Positions 1-6,414 of a DNA stretch of 13,983 nt are shown piece after piece (positions within the stretch are counted from its first letter, which is position 1; every line of letters starts with the position of its first letter). The stretch is from Scalindua sp964584595 (lineage in GTDB: Bacteria; Planctomycetota; Brocadiia; Brocadiales; Scalinduaceae): contig CAZPAM010000070.1 of the NCBI GenBank assembly GCA_964584595.1, forward strand, positions 1 to 13,983, read 5' to 3'. The notes below the pieces were generated by a model. That model did not search any database and was not told where the DNA came from. It was given only the letters and a program-made list of their open reading frames with translations. A program made the translations under genes and the position numbers.

Positions 1-784
1 TGAAGGGACGTTGGGTGTGTTGACGAAAATAACGTTAAAACTGTTACCATTACCGGCGAAGATAGGAACCGTTATGGCTTATTTTAAAGATATTGACAGC
101 GCACTGGAAACTACAGACTCAATAATAGTAAAAAACCATCTACACCCTCGCTCACTGGAATTTGCAGATAAAACATGTATTGATGCGGTGAGAGGGTTGG
201 CGGGAAAAGGAATTCCGGAAGAATCAGGGGCGTTGTTGCTTATTGATGTAGATGGGAATGAAATGAATGTGGCAAATGACATTTCCAGGATAGACGTTCT
301 CTGCCGTGAAAATAGTGCATTGAAGACTTCAATTGCAAAAACAGATGATGAAAGGGATGTATTATGGGATGTCAGGAAATCTGTTTCCACATCTCTATTT
401 AAAATTGCTTCGATGAAATTCAACGATGATTTTTGTGTCCCGAGAAGTAGGGTTAGAGATGTATTAAAGAAAGTTTATGAACTCGGCAGGGCAAATTCAA
501 TACAGGTGGCGGCATTTGGACATATTGGAGAAGGCCACATCCACCTCAACGTAATTTATAATGATGTGAAAGAAATGGATTTGCCTGTCCACAAACTGGT
601 GTCTCAAATATTAGATGAGGTGGTATCTATCGGTGGAACTATCACGTCAGAACATGGGGTGGGTGATACGAAAGCAGAGTTTATAGAGTTAGAGCTTGCA
701 CCTCATGAGATTGAAATAATGAGAGATCTAAAGAAGATGTTTGATCCAAAAGACATTATGAACCCGGGAAAGATTTTTGTATAG
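1..784 (+). CDS. FAD-linked oxidase (GlcD/D-lactate dehydrogenase family), C-terminal part, truncated by the left edge
   Basis: This is the C-terminal region of an FAD-dependent 2-hydroxyacid dehydrogenase (glycolate, D-lactate or D-2-hydroxyglutarate type). The frame is open to the left edge: codons from position 2 read EGTLGVLTKITLKL, matching SEGTLGVFTKITLKL in the complete paralog just downstream. The TTG at 11 is therefore not a start, and the N-terminal FAD-binding half lies outside the window. About 260 residues of the FAD-oxidase C-terminal (substrate-side) domain are visible. The family metal/substrate motif, usually HxGDGNxH, reads HIGEGHIH around 529-543, keeping both histidines but changing Asp to Glu and Asn to His. 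The EHG motif (EHGVG, about 650) is intact. It ends 13 bp before the next gene and is probably co-transcribed with it. The exact substrate cannot be read from the sequence. Confidence 0.9.
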   Translation, partial: EGTLGVLTKITLKLLPLPAKIGTVMAYFKDIDSALETTDSIIVKNHLHPRSLEFADKTCIDAVRGLAGKGIPEESGALLLIDVDGNEMNVANDISRIDVLCRENSALKTSIAKTDDERDVLWDVRKSVSTSLFKIASMKFNDDFCVPRSRVRDVLKKVYELGRANSIQVAAFGHIGEGHIHLNVIYNDVKEMDLPVHKLVSQILDEVVSIGGTITSEHGVGDTKAEFIELELAPHEIEIMRDLKKMFDPKDIMNPGKIFV

Positions 785-797
785 GGACAGATGAGCA

Positions 798-2207
798 ATG
801 AAGCTTTTTCAAAAGACTAAAACTGAAGACAGTAAACACCAGAGAGTGTTACGCGAGTTGATTAAAGTTGTGGGGAGGGAAAAGGTGCTATCGGCGATTG
901 AAGATAGGATATGCTATTCCTATGACGGTACTAAGCAGAAGGCGCTTCCTGATATCGTTGTAAGGCCAGACTGTACATCCGATGTTTCTAATACATTAAA
1001 AATTGCGAATGAATATGAAATACCGATATATGCAAGAGGGGCAGGCACAGGGCTTACCGGTGGGGCTGTACCGCTTATGGGTGGAATTATTTTTGATTTA
1101 AAGAGCATGAACAGGATAATTGAGATATGTCCTGGGGATTTTGTTGCAACGGTTGAACCGGGTGTTGTTACAAAAGATTTGCAGGACGAAATTGCAAAGT
1201 TTGATCTTTTCTATCCGCCGGATCCTTCAAGTGCCGCATTTTCTACTATTGGAGGTAACGTTGCTGAGTGTGCCGGAGGGATAACCGGGTTGAAATATGG
1301 AGTGACGCGGGATTATATTCTTGCCCTGGAGATAGTCCTTCCTGACGGGTCTGTAATTAATACAGGGAGAAAGACGTTAAGGAGTGTTACCGGCTATGAC
1401 CTGACGAGGCTTTTTATAGGTTCTGAAGGAACGCTGGGAGTCTTTACCAAAATAACCTTAAAACTTATTCCCAAACCGAAGAAGATTGAAACCCTTGCTG
1501 CTTACTTCAGTGATAGAGATGATGCTATTGATGCTGCCGATCTGATTATAGATAATAATATTTTACCGCGTACATTGGAATTTATGGACAAGATGACCAT
1601 AAATGCAGTACGGGGATATACCGGAACTGACATTGGCGAGGACGTGGAAGCACTGTTATTAATTGATCTTGATGGTACAGAGGAAAGTATAAGTCATGAA
1701 ATGCCTGTAGTTGAGAATGCGTGTAAGGAAAGCAAGGCTCTCGCTACCAAGGTAGCAGGAACATCAAAGGAGAGAGAGACTATCTGGGCTGCCAGACGTT
1801 CGATCTCTCCTGCATTGTATAATATTGCACCGCACAAAATTAACGAAGATATATGCGTGCCCAGAAGTAAGATAAAGGAAATATTGCAGAAGGTTGATCA
1901 GATAAACGAACACCGGACAATTTATATCTCAAACTTTGGACACATAGGTGACGGCAATATACACGTAAACATAATGTACAATGACGATCCGGACCAGGCG
2001 GAGTTAGCCGAGAGTATTGTAAACAAGATTATGAGGGAAGTAGTAGCGGTTGGGGGAACGATCTCAGGTGAACACGGAATAGGAAATAAGAAATCTCAGT
2101 TTATGGAGTTGGAGATTTCACCAAAAGAATTGGCGATAATGAAAAGTTTTAAGAACTATTTTGATCCGAAAGAGATTATGAATCCCGGCAAGATGTTTCT
2201 GTCATAG
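798..2207 (+). CDS. glcD: FAD-linked oxidase, glycolate oxidase subunit GlcD family
   Basis: Complete 469-residue flavoprotein expected to oxidise a 2-hydroxyacid such as glycolate or D-lactate to the 2-oxoacid with FAD, passing electrons to the Fe-S protein encoded next. The FAD_binding_4 (PCMH-type) domain spans about residues 40-180, with the pyrophosphate-binding loop RGAGTGLTGGAVP (80-92) and the IGGNVAECAGG segment (151-161). The C-terminal FAD-oxidase domain spans about 215-468 and has the canonical metal/substrate site GHIGDGNIH (H382, H389) and SGEHGIG (E425, H426). The ending FDPKEIMNPGKMF is typical of the family. The ATG at 798 is chosen because the ATG at 791 meets a stop after nine codons; GGGA at 784-787 may serve as the RBS. 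It is a tandem paralog of the preceding gene. The symbol denotes family, not proven substrate. Confidence 0.9.
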   Translation: MKLFQKTKTEDSKHQRVLRELIKVVGREKVLSAIEDRICYSYDGTKQKALPDIVVRPDCTSDVSNTLKIANEYEIPIYARGAGTGLTGGAVPLMGGIIFDLKSMNRIIEICPGDFVATVEPGVVTKDLQDEIAKFDLFYPPDPSSAAFSTIGGNVAECAGGITGLKYGVTRDYILALEIVLPDGSVINTGRKTLRSVTGYDLTRLFIGSEGTLGVFTKITLKLIPKPKKIETLAAYFSDRDDAIDAADLIIDNNILPRTLEFMDKMTINAVRGYTGTDIGEDVEALLLIDLDGTEESISHEMPVVENACKESKALATKVAGTSKERETIWAARRSISPALYNIAPHKINEDICVPRSKIKEILQKVDQINEHRTIYISNFGHIGDGNIHVNIMYNDDPDQAELAESIVNKIMREVVAVGGTISGEHGIGNKKSQFMELEISPKELAIMKSFKNYFDPKEIMNPGKMFLS

Positions 2208-2227
2208 GGAATTAGGATATACAACAA

Positions 2228-3478
2228 ATGACTACTGATTGGAAAACAGAAGTAGATAAATGTTCGAAATGCGGTAAGTGCCATACCGTTTGCCCGGTCT
2301 TTCTGGAAACGGGTGATGAGTCGATGGTTTCGCGCGGACGCATCAGCCTTGCCGAGGCGCTTCGGGACAAACAGATAGTCTACACTGACAAGCTGCGTGA
2401 CTATGTATATTCCTGCAAAAAGTGTATGAGGTGTCGAACGGTCTGTCCTTCGGGAGTGGATTATGAGGTAATCATTTCGGCCATGCTTCGTGGAGTGGCT
2501 GAGAATATGGGTGTCCCATTGTTTCCAAGGATAATCTTCAGATACATATTACCCAGAAGGATACTCTTTGACATAATGCTGAGGGTGGGCTCTAAGATTC
2601 AAAGGTTTATACCCGGGAAGAAAAGGGGACAGATGCGCCATCTTCCGCTCCTCTTTATGGGTAAGAGGTGGATGCCTACTCTGGCAAAGAAGAGTGCACT
2701 AAAGAAGCTTCGTAAAACTAAAAAACTAAAGAATCCGCGAATGCGGGTAGGGCTCTTCACAGGATGCCTGATTAATTACATTTACGTTGATATTGCAGAG
2801 GCGGTGGTTGATGTCCTTAACAGGATGAACATAGAGGTGGTTGTACCACAACACCAGTTGTGCTGTGGTACACCCTCATCTTCAATGGGTGATCACAAGT
2901 CCAGCAAGAAACTGGCTGACCTAAACAGGGAGGTGTTTGAATCACACAAACTCGATGCAATAGTAACTGCCTGTGCAACCTGTACCAAGACTATTAAAAT
3001 GGATTATCTGCGTACGCTGGGCCCATCATGGCAGCCGATGTCGGATAAGATCTATGATATCTCAGAGTTTATTGATAAATATTGTGGTGATGAATACAAA
3101 ACAAAACCTGTTGACGAGAAGGTGACCTATCATGATCCATGCCATCTCTTGTGGGTACGCGGCATATCTGATGAGCCGAGAAATGTCTTGAAAAAATCTT
3201 CCAATTTTGTTGAGATGGATCAGGCCGGTGCGTGCTGCGGCGGCGGCGGGATTTTTACAATAATCCATTACGATCTGACACTGAAGATGCTTGAGAGAAA
3301 AGTGGCCTCGATTGAAAGGAGTGGTGCGGACACCGTTGCGACTAACTGCCCGGGTTGTGTAATGCAGATAGCCGATGGATTTGCAGGCAAGGATTCTAAG
3401 ATAAAAACAACCCACTCAATACAAATACTTCAAAAGGCGCTGGTAAACGGTGGTGTTAATAAAGGGGATGAAGAGTGA
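2228..3478 (+). CDS. glcF: Iron-sulfur subunit of glycolate/lactate oxidase, GlcF family (4Fe-4S plus two CCG domains)
   Basis: A 416-residue electron-transfer subunit. Two ferredoxin-type [4Fe-4S] motifs lie near the N-terminus: C12, C15, C18, C22 and C63, C66, C69, C73. Two cysteine-rich domains of the heterodisulfide reductase/GlcF (CCG, DUF224) type follow. The first has C180, C212-C213 (LCCGTPSS) and C249/C252. The second has C305 (YHDPCHL), C336-C337 (ACCGGGG) and C374/C377. In this family the protein takes electrons from the FAD subunit and passes them to a membrane quinone or other acceptor. A basic, hydrophobic stretch at about residues 97-165 separates the Fe-S and CCG parts and could be a membrane-surface contact (inference). 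The gene begins 20 bp after glcD, with AGGA at 2214-2217 about 10 nt before the ATG. Its stop overlaps the next start. Confidence 0.92.
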   Translation: MTTDWKTEVDKCSKCGKCHTVCPVFLETGDESMVSRGRISLAEALRDKQIVYTDKLRDYVYSCKKCMRCRTVCPSGVDYEVIISAMLRGVAENMGVPLFPRIIFRYILPRRILFDIMLRVGSKIQRFIPGKKRGQMRHLPLLFMGKRWMPTLAKKSALKKLRKTKKLKNPRMRVGLFTGCLINYIYVDIAEAVVDVLNRMNIEVVVPQHQLCCGTPSSSMGDHKSSKKLADLNREVFESHKLDAIVTACATCTKTIKMDYLRTLGPSWQPMSDKIYDISEFIDKYCGDEYKTKPVDEKVTYHDPCHLLWVRGISDEPRNVLKKSSNFVEMDQAGACCGGGGIFTIIHYDLTLKMLERKVASIERSGADTVATNCPGCVMQIADGFAGKDSKIKTTHSIQILQKALVNGGVNKGDEE

Positions 3479-3693
3479 AAGAAGAAGAACCTGAAAAGAA
3501 GAAAACTGATGAAATTGCAAAACTAGCCAAAGCCATCAGAAAGGTCACGGTGTCCATGGCTAATTTGTTCAAAACACTTGAAAGGCCTTCTGTAAAGCTG
3601 GCCGCTGAGATTGATAACTTCTACAGGGAAGCGTGTGAGAACAAAGCAAATCGTACCGTGATAGATTGTGACCGAAGCTCTTACACGAAGTAG
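3475..3693 (+). CDS. Small hypothetical protein translationally coupled to GlcF
   Basis: A 72-residue charged protein that I do not recognise. The GTG start at 3475 overlaps the glcF TGA (3476-3478) in a GTGA arrangement, and AGGGG at 3463-3467 gives a good RBS 7 nt upstream. Both point to real translation by coupling. The N-terminus is highly charged (MKEEEPEKKKTDE). Residues 13-65 look mainly alpha-helical and amphipathic (AKLAKAIRKVTVSMANLFKT), and two cysteines lie near the C-terminus. There is no transmembrane segment or signal peptide. Placed right after the Fe-S subunit, it might be an accessory or assembly factor for the oxidase, but this is inference from position only. Its 3' end overlaps the longest possible reading of the next gene by 26 bp. 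Confidence 0.6.
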   Translation: MKEEEPEKKKTDEIAKLAKAIRKVTVSMANLFKTLERPSVKLAAEIDNFYREACENKANRTVIDCDRSSYTK

Positions 3694-3733
3694 TAGAGTA
3701 GTCCCTGTTATAATACAATTTGAAAAGTTGCCC

Positions 3734-4015
3734 ATGTTACGTAAGGATCTGATTGAACTGCTCCGGAACGATTCCATGGATCTGGTGGAAATCGCAAGAC
3801 ATCTGGAGGTGCCGCAGAAAGATGCGGAGGATGATCTCAAGCATCTTATCAAGAGCCTTAATCATACCGATGATCGTCTGGTTGTTACGCCCGCATACTG
3901 CCGCAAGTGTGACTTTACCTTTAATAAAGATAAATTGCACAAGCCCGGCAAGTGTCCGAAATGTCATGGCACGTGGATACAGGGGCCTCTGTTCGATATC
4001 GAACAGAAAAACTGA
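3734..4015 (+). CDS. Predicted HTH protein fused to a zinc ribbon (COG3357-like putative transcriptional regulator)
   Basis: A small two-domain protein, 93 residues from this ATG. Residues 1-45 (MLRKDLIELLRNDSMDLVEI and onward) resemble a winged-helix/HTH domain in which DLVEIARHLEV would be the turn region. Residues 54-83 form a zinc ribbon with ligands C56, C59, C74, C77 (CRKC and CPKC). The order HTH then ribbon, ending in WIQGPLFDIE, fits the predicted regulators grouped as COG3357; that assignment is from memory of the family. The frame is open upstream to a GTG at 3668, giving 115 residues and a 26-bp overlap with the preceding gene. I prefer the ATG because the HTH begins there, but neither start has a clear RBS. 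It may regulate the hydroxyacid cluster (inference). A piece of this gene is repeated at 6135-6160. Confidence 0.72.
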   Translation: MLRKDLIELLRNDSMDLVEIARHLEVPQKDAEDDLKHLIKSLNHTDDRLVVTPAYCRKCDFTFNKDKLHKPGKCPKCHGTWIQGPLFDIEQKN

Positions 4016-4088
4016 GCAGAGTTTGAAGAAGCGAAGTACAGATTAATGATGTCTGTTATATAACCTTTATCTTATTTAAAAAGACTTT

Positions 4089-6110
4089 ATGAGATTACGA
4101 ACAAAGTTACTGCTGATCTTAATCCCTGTTTTCCTGGCATTATTTAGTGCTATAGAGTTTCTTCGTTATATATCTATTAGAAATAGTGTTTTGACTAACA
4201 TGCACCGCGAGGCAAAAGATATACGAAGTATACTTATGGCTACCCGTCGTGTCTATCACCACCAGTTTCTGAGTAGTGGTATAGAGCTGACAGATAAAAC
4301 ACTCGGTTTTTTACCCGCCCATGCAATGGGTCGTATTTCGAGCGATTTCAAGAACTGGACAACAGGCGAGTTGTACTTTAATAATGTTTCAGATCGGCCT
4401 CGCAATCCAAAGAATGCTGCAGACTTAGTTGAGATGGAAGCTATAAACTATTTCCGCAAGAATCCGGATGAAAAGGAGCGTTTTATTCCATTCAAATCAG
4501 GAGAAGGAAAATCATTTTATCATTTTTCAGCTCCAATATGGGTTGAGGAATATTGTTTGAAATGTCACGGCAAGAGGGAGGATGCTCCTGAAACCATTCG
4601 TACCCGCTATGCCAGCTCCTTTAACTATGAAATTGGTGATTTGCGGGGAGTAATGAGTATTAAGCTGCCGTCTGCTCACCTGAACACGCTCGTATGGTCT
4701 AACTTTAAAATAGATTTATGGATACATCTGGGAGGGTTTTTCAGTTTATTTATGCTGGTTTCATGGCTGTTGAACCGTTACGTAAACACACCATTGGTCA
4801 GGCTTACTTCCGGGTTGGAGTCAGTCGCGGGAGGTAATTTCAGCCAGCCGCCGATAGAGGGATTAACAGGTGAGATGGCTATTGTTGGCAGGGCTTTTGA
4901 AAAAATGTCGAAAGAATTGGGCCAGCGGGATAAAGAACTTGCAAAGATGCAGAAACTTGAATCTGTGGGTATTCTTGCGGGCGGTATTGCTCACGATTTC
5001 AACAACTATTTACAGGGAATTCTGGGCAATATTGAAATAGCGAAGATCTATACGGATTCAAATGATAAAATCTATACTAATCTAACCGAATCTGAGAAAG
5101 CCGTTCTTCGTGCAAAGAATTTAACACAACAACTGCTTACATTTTCCAAAGGTGGAGAACCGGTAAAAAAACTTATTTCTGTCCCTGATTTAATCAAAGA
5201 ATCTTCCAGTTTTGTCACGAGTGGCTCCAATATCAGGTGTGAGCTTGATTTGGAAGACGATCTCTGCCTGGTAGATGTAGACAAAGGACAATTTAATCAG
5301 GTGTTCCACAATCTGTTTATCAACGCCAACCAGGCAATGCCAAAGGGTGGAGTTATTAAGGTGTCCGCTAATAAATATAATGTCGAGGAAAAAGATTTAT
5401 TACCGCTACAGGAAGGAAGGTATGTAAAGATAACGATTGAAGATCAGGGAACGGGAATACCACAGGAAAATCTGCAAAAGATATTTGATCCCTATTTTAC
5501 TACCAAGGGTACGGGTAGTGGTTTAGGACTTGCAACAGTTTTTTCTATTATCAAAAAGCATGATGGATATGTTGAGGCGGAATCTGAACCGGAGGTCGGT
5601 ACAACCTTTAACATTTATCTGCCTGCTTCAAGTGAAGAAATATCCAGAAAAGATGTTCAAGGCAAAGCAGATACATCTCGTCCCAAACCTGCCGAGGAAG
5701 AACGTGTACAAAAGGAAATACTTTTAGATGGGAGCAGGGTTTTACTGATGGATGACGATCTTTTAATCTCAAAATCTGTCAGTCAGCAATTGAAAATATT
5801 AAAATGTGAGGTTAGGGCAGTTAAAAACGGTACCGAAGCCATAAAATTGTATAAAGAGACTATGGCATTAAGAATACCTTTTGATGCGGTTATACTGGAT
5901 TTAACAATACCCGGTGGCATGGGGGGAGCGGAAACCATGAAGAAACTACTGGAAATAGATCCTGATGTTACGGCTATTGTGGCTAGCGGATACTCAGATG
6001 ACCCGATAATGGCTGACTTCAATAAGTATGGATTCAAAGGTATGGTTGAAAAACCATATGAAATCCATGAGCTAATCGAAATACTGCAGAAAGTGATGAA
6101 GAAGGAGTGA
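4089..6110 (+). CDS. Hybrid sensor histidine kinase with haem-binding Tll0287/DUF3365-like sensor domain and C-terminal receiver
   Basis: A 673-residue membrane sensor. TM1 is at about residues 7-27 and TM2 at about 208-228. They bracket a periplasmic Tll0287/DUF3365-like domain carrying a c-type haem motif, CLKCH (C156-H160), followed by RYASSFNYEIGDLRGVMSI, which is typical of that family. A HAMP linker (about 229-280) leads to the HisKA domain with phospho-accepting H302 (GGIAHDFNNYLQG). The HATPase domain has an N-box near N408-N414, the DQGTGIP G1 box (D452) and GTGSGLGLA. A receiver domain (about 548-670) has the acidic pair D555/D556, phospho-acceptor D604 and K655. The haem suggests redox, O2 or NO sensing (inference). 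No DNA-binding output domain is present, so phosphotransfer to an unlinked partner is expected. The start has only a weak RBS. Confidence 0.92.
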   Translation: MRLRTKLLLILIPVFLALFSAIEFLRYISIRNSVLTNMHREAKDIRSILMATRRVYHHQFLSSGIELTDKTLGFLPAHAMGRISSDFKNWTTGELYFNNVSDRPRNPKNAADLVEMEAINYFRKNPDEKERFIPFKSGEGKSFYHFSAPIWVEEYCLKCHGKREDAPETIRTRYASSFNYEIGDLRGVMSIKLPSAHLNTLVWSNFKIDLWIHLGGFFSLFMLVSWLLNRYVNTPLVRLTSGLESVAGGNFSQPPIEGLTGEMAIVGRAFEKMSKELGQRDKELAKMQKLESVGILAGGIAHDFNNYLQGILGNIEIAKIYTDSNDKIYTNLTESEKAVLRAKNLTQQLLTFSKGGEPVKKLISVPDLIKESSSFVTSGSNIRCELDLEDDLCLVDVDKGQFNQVFHNLFINANQAMPKGGVIKVSANKYNVEEKDLLPLQEGRYVKITIEDQGTGIPQENLQKIFDPYFTTKGTGSGLGLATVFSIIKKHDGYVEAESEPEVGTTFNIYLPASSEEISRKDVQGKADTSRPKPAEEERVQKEILLDGSRVLLMDDDLLISKSVSQQLKILKCEVRAVKNGTEAIKLYKETMALRIPFDAVILDLTIPGGMGGAETMKKLLEIDPDVTAIVASGYSDDPIMADFNKYGFKGMVEKPYEIHELIEILQKVMKKE

Positions 6111-6134
6111 TGAAAACCACATTGACAGAGTTTC

Positions 6135-6160
6135 ATTGTACAAGCCCGGCAAGTGTCCGA
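6135..6160 (+). repeat. 26-nt near-identical copy of the zinc-ribbon coding segment at 3934-3959
   Basis: Positions 6135-6160 match 3934-3959 with one mismatch (T6139 against C3938). The stretch 6140-6160 against 3939-3959 is 21/21 identical. In the gene this segment encodes the KPGKCP part of the second zinc-ribbon knuckle. In the intergenic copy the next bases, cagaaaccctgag, resemble the end of the same gene, cagaaaaactgag (4004-4016). The copy therefore looks like the gene's tail with an internal deletion of about 45 bp. It is most simply a leftover of a local duplication. Confidence 0.75.
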
Positions 6161-6163
6161 CAG

Positions 6164-6195
6164 AAACCCTGAGCCAGGGGTTGACTACAGGGTTT
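6164..6195 (+). other. 8-bp perfect inverted repeat (hairpin) downstream of the haem-sensor kinase
   Basis: AAACCCTG (6164-6171) is the exact reverse complement of CAGGGTTT (6188-6195), with a 16-nt loop. The loop contains a competing partner: CCCT (6167-6170) can also pair with AGGG (6176-6179) across five bases. No U-run follows, so it is not a classic intrinsic terminator. It may slow transcription or protect the 3' end of the upstream kinase mRNA, or be a chance palindrome. Confidence 0.4.
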
Positions 6196-6414
6196 ATCCT
6201 CATTGTGATATGGAGAAACTTGAGAACATACTAAAGAAGTCTTCAAAATACCCTCGAAAATTAAATATGAACAGTTATTCCTTTCTGTTTAATTGAAATA
6301 TTTCCAAAGATAGTTAAACTAGCCTGCCATTTTTCATCTTGATTTTGGTTTTCAGTCCTACTAATATAGACCTCAAATTTACTATAATCAATTTCTCACG
6401 GGAAATTAACTGCT

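Larger units (their letters stand above)
6126..6296 (+). pseudogene. Possible gene remnant: short open frame resembling a fragment of an alpha-oxoamine synthase (BioF/KBL-like)
   Basis: One frame is open from 6126 to the TGA at 6294-6296, about 56 codons, with no convincing start or RBS. The part from 6180 reads VDYRVYPHCDMEKLENILKK followed by SSKYPRKLN. This has a protein-like composition and loosely recalls the HNDMexLExxL region followed by a Lys/Leu segment in PLP-dependent alpha-oxoamine synthases (8-amino-7-oxononanoate synthase, 2-amino-3-ketobutyrate CoA ligase). The resemblance is short and judged by eye only. It could equally be a chance open frame. Nothing else of such a gene is visible on either side. 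Confidence 0.22.
6111..6414. other. 304-bp intergenic region between the two kinase genes
   Basis: This gap has no full gene. It holds a short near-copy of part of the HTH/zinc-ribbon gene (6135-6160), an 8-bp inverted repeat (6164-6171 with 6188-6195), and a short open frame that may be a decayed gene (6126-6296). A TATAAT at 6383-6388, 26 bp before the next ATG, could be a -10 element for the second kinase, but I see no acceptable -35 at 16-18 bp spacing. The remaining AT-rich sequence, 6297-6382, shows nothing I can name. Confidence 0.6.

Noticed and set aside
11..784. Apparent 257-residue ORF beginning at a TTG at position 11
   Set aside because: The frame is open to the window edge, and the codons before position 11 match the paralog. 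The gene is truncated and does not start here.
3753..4046. 97-codon + strand frame overlapping the zinc-ribbon gene
   Set aside because: It overlaps the recognisable HTH/zinc-ribbon frame and has a composition typical of an out-of-frame translation, with no motif.
6383..6388. TATAAT as a promoter for the second kinase
   Set aside because: No acceptable -35 hexamer lies 16-18 bp upstream, so I mention it only in the intergenic entry rather than calling a promoter.
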